This document shows positions 39,605 to 40,576 of a stretch of DNA of 40,576 bases, piece by piece (position 1 is the stretch's first letter; each line of letters starts with the position of its first letter). The DNA comes from Lactobacillaceae bacterium (GTDB lineage Bacteria; Bacillota; Bacilli; Lactobacillales; Lactobacillaceae). The translations under genes and the position numbers were made by a program. The notes beneath the pieces are model-generated. The model was not told the origin of the DNA. It did not search any database and saw nothing but the letters and a program-made list of their open reading frames with translations. The stretch covers positions 1 through 40,576 of the forward strand of contig JAITPD010000045.1 of NCBI GenBank assembly GCA_031289615.1, written 5' to 3'.

Positions 39605-40351
39605 TTAATCTTGAACTAACTTGTTGATTAATTGCTTTTTCACCAAAAATTCTTTTGCCTCAGCATCAATTGCTTTCAAATCAATTCCCTGCTGCTTGGC
39701 CGCAAATACACACCCACAATAACATTGCCGATAAATATCGTATTCATCGCACATCTGAACAGAACGAGCATATCCATTATTTTTCTTGAAATCTGCTGGC
39801 AAAAAATTCACTGTATAAATCTTTTGAACATCGAGGCCAACCTCATTTACCTGTTGACTATTTTTGTGAGGCGAAATCGTTAACGCCGTTCCAAAATAAT
39901 CAAATCCCCGCTCCACAGCTTCTTTTGCCACAATGTCTAAGCGCATTTGGAAACAGGCCGTACACCGTGCACCGCCTTCTGGTTCATATTGCAATTGATG
40001 CAGCCCGACCATCCGCATATAATCATTAGGTTGGTACGGTGAAGCGATAAACCCAACGTTGCTCCCGGTCCGGCGATTGAACTCCTCGACAAACTCTTTT
40101 TGTACAAGCTCTCGACGTTGATATTCGCTCTTTGGATGAATGTTAGAGTTTGCAAATAGAATTGTCACATCTGCGTATTGCACCAGATATTCCAAACTAT
40201 AGGTACTGCAGGGTGCGCAACAACTGTGTAGCAAAATTTTAGGTCGTTCTTGATTTGCGGTCCAGTCGGCGACAACTTTTTGCAAAATTCGATCATAATT
40301 AACTTTTTCATTCGGCGAAAGCTTTTCTAAAAAATCGTCGGCATTCTTCAT
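39605..40351 (-). CDS. queH: Epoxyqueuosine reductase QueH
   Basis: A 248-residue metal enzyme for the last step of queuosine synthesis in tRNA. Conserved cysteines are Cys44-Cys45 with Cys48 (HSCCAPCS), the pair in ARCTACFQMRL and those in YRQCYCGCVFA, which hold the iron-sulfur cluster and second iron in QueH. FANSNIHPKSEYQRR and TALTISPHKN are family blocks. GAAAGGAG precedes the ATG. No other queuosine genes are nearby. Confidence 0.93.
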   Translation of the reverse strand: MKNADDFLEKLSPNEKVNYDRILQKVVADWTANQERPKILLHSCCAPCSTYSLEYLVQYADVTILFANSNIHPKSEYQRRELVQKEFVEEFNRRTGSNVGFIASPYQPNDYMRMVGLHQLQYEPEGGARCTACFQMRLDIVAKEAVERGFDYFGTALTISPHKNSQQVNEVGLDVQKIYTVNFLPADFKKNNGYARSVQMCDEYDIYRQCYCGCVFAAKQQGIDLKAIDAEAKEFLVKKQLINKLVQD

Positions 40352-40576
40352 GGCTAGCTCCTTTCAGTCACATTTGTCTATTTGATTGTACCAAATAAAG
40401 ATGTTTGTTTACAGGCTCTATTTTTTAACGTGTTTGTTCTAAGTTTTCGTTCACAAAAAAATGGTTCTACGTCAAATAGGACTGATGAACAAAAAATCAA
40501 GTAAATTAACCATTCAAGATCAAGCAGCGGAATTTAAAAGTTCTGTTGCTTTTCTTTCGTAATTTTTCGCGAAAAA
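40352..40576. other. Gene-free window end; possible insertion-sequence terminus
   Basis: GGTTCTACGTCAAATAGGAC at 40463-40482 reminds me of terminal repeats of ISL3-type elements of lactic acid bacteria, but the partner end would be outside the window. The 33-codon frame from 40461 is not convincing. Confidence 0.2.

Noticed and set aside
40463-40482. Insertion sequence terminus
   Set aside because: Only a remembered resemblance to ISL3-type ends; no transposase and no second end in the window, so kept as a low-confidence note.

Overview
The window reads as chromosomal DNA of a heterofermentative lactic acid bacterium, most like Weissella or Leuconostoc. The evidence is a short-form 6-phosphogluconate dehydrogenase beside an RpiR regulator, a glucuronate pathway feeding 2-keto-3-deoxygluconate, Gram-positive cell-wall sorting signals, strong GGAGG-type ribosome binding sites and CcpA (cre) boxes. 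No rRNA, tRNA, CRISPR array, intact insertion sequence or origin was seen. The genus is an inference.

Layout. 149-3405: a minus-strand redox/stress unit (flavin disulfide oxidoreductase, two-domain ABC-F ATPase, OhrR-type one-cysteine MarR regulator). 4075-13931: three very large cell-wall-anchored proteins (a two-gene pilin unit and a separate paralogue) with no sortase nearby. Their two control regions share a 16-bp GTCC...CGGAC motif that occurs nowhere else I noticed. 14297-14660: a compact, unannotated locus resembling a par/Fst type I toxin-antitoxin. It has a 38-codon ORF facing a ~70-nt antisense-like RNA, and direct repeats make the RNA complementary to the ORF's ribosome binding site. 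14963-18497: gnd, its divergent RpiR regulator and an organophosphate antiporter under a perfect cre box. 18776-20415: an amino-acid permease behind what looks like a complete trp-style attenuator, with a leader peptide carrying six threonine codons. 20470-23020: a small membrane protein, cadmium efflux CadD with a CzrA-type repressor, and a CPBP protease.

23474-26973 is the most exciting stretch: an AT-rich island carrying a minimal class III lanthipeptide locus. It has a LanKC-like lyase/kinase/cyclase synthetase with a strongly shortened cyclase, a translationally coupled MFS exporter, and a divergently transcribed 53-codon precursor gene too short for ordinary ORF calling. The precursor has its own near-consensus promoter, a strong Shine-Dalgarno, and a Ser/Thr/Cys-rich tail ending in cysteine. 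27074-35800 is a complete glucuronate catabolic cluster (transporter, uxuB, uxuA, uxaC, kdgA, kdgK, GntR regulator). 36328-39016 holds a second copy of the small membrane protein with an AAA-type ATPase, facing an XRE regulator and an ImmA/IrrE-type metalloprotease. 39097-40351 holds a LURP-one family protein and QueH.

A family of long, palindromic, non-coding repeats (two modules; two copies have matching terminal inverted repeats) sits between the transcription units at 1-123, 3436-3944, 10491-11045, 23056-23384 and 31046-31425, with a mini-copy at 32642-32689. These look like MITE-type elements. Two of them interrupt the glucuronate cluster, so they may also shape its transcript.
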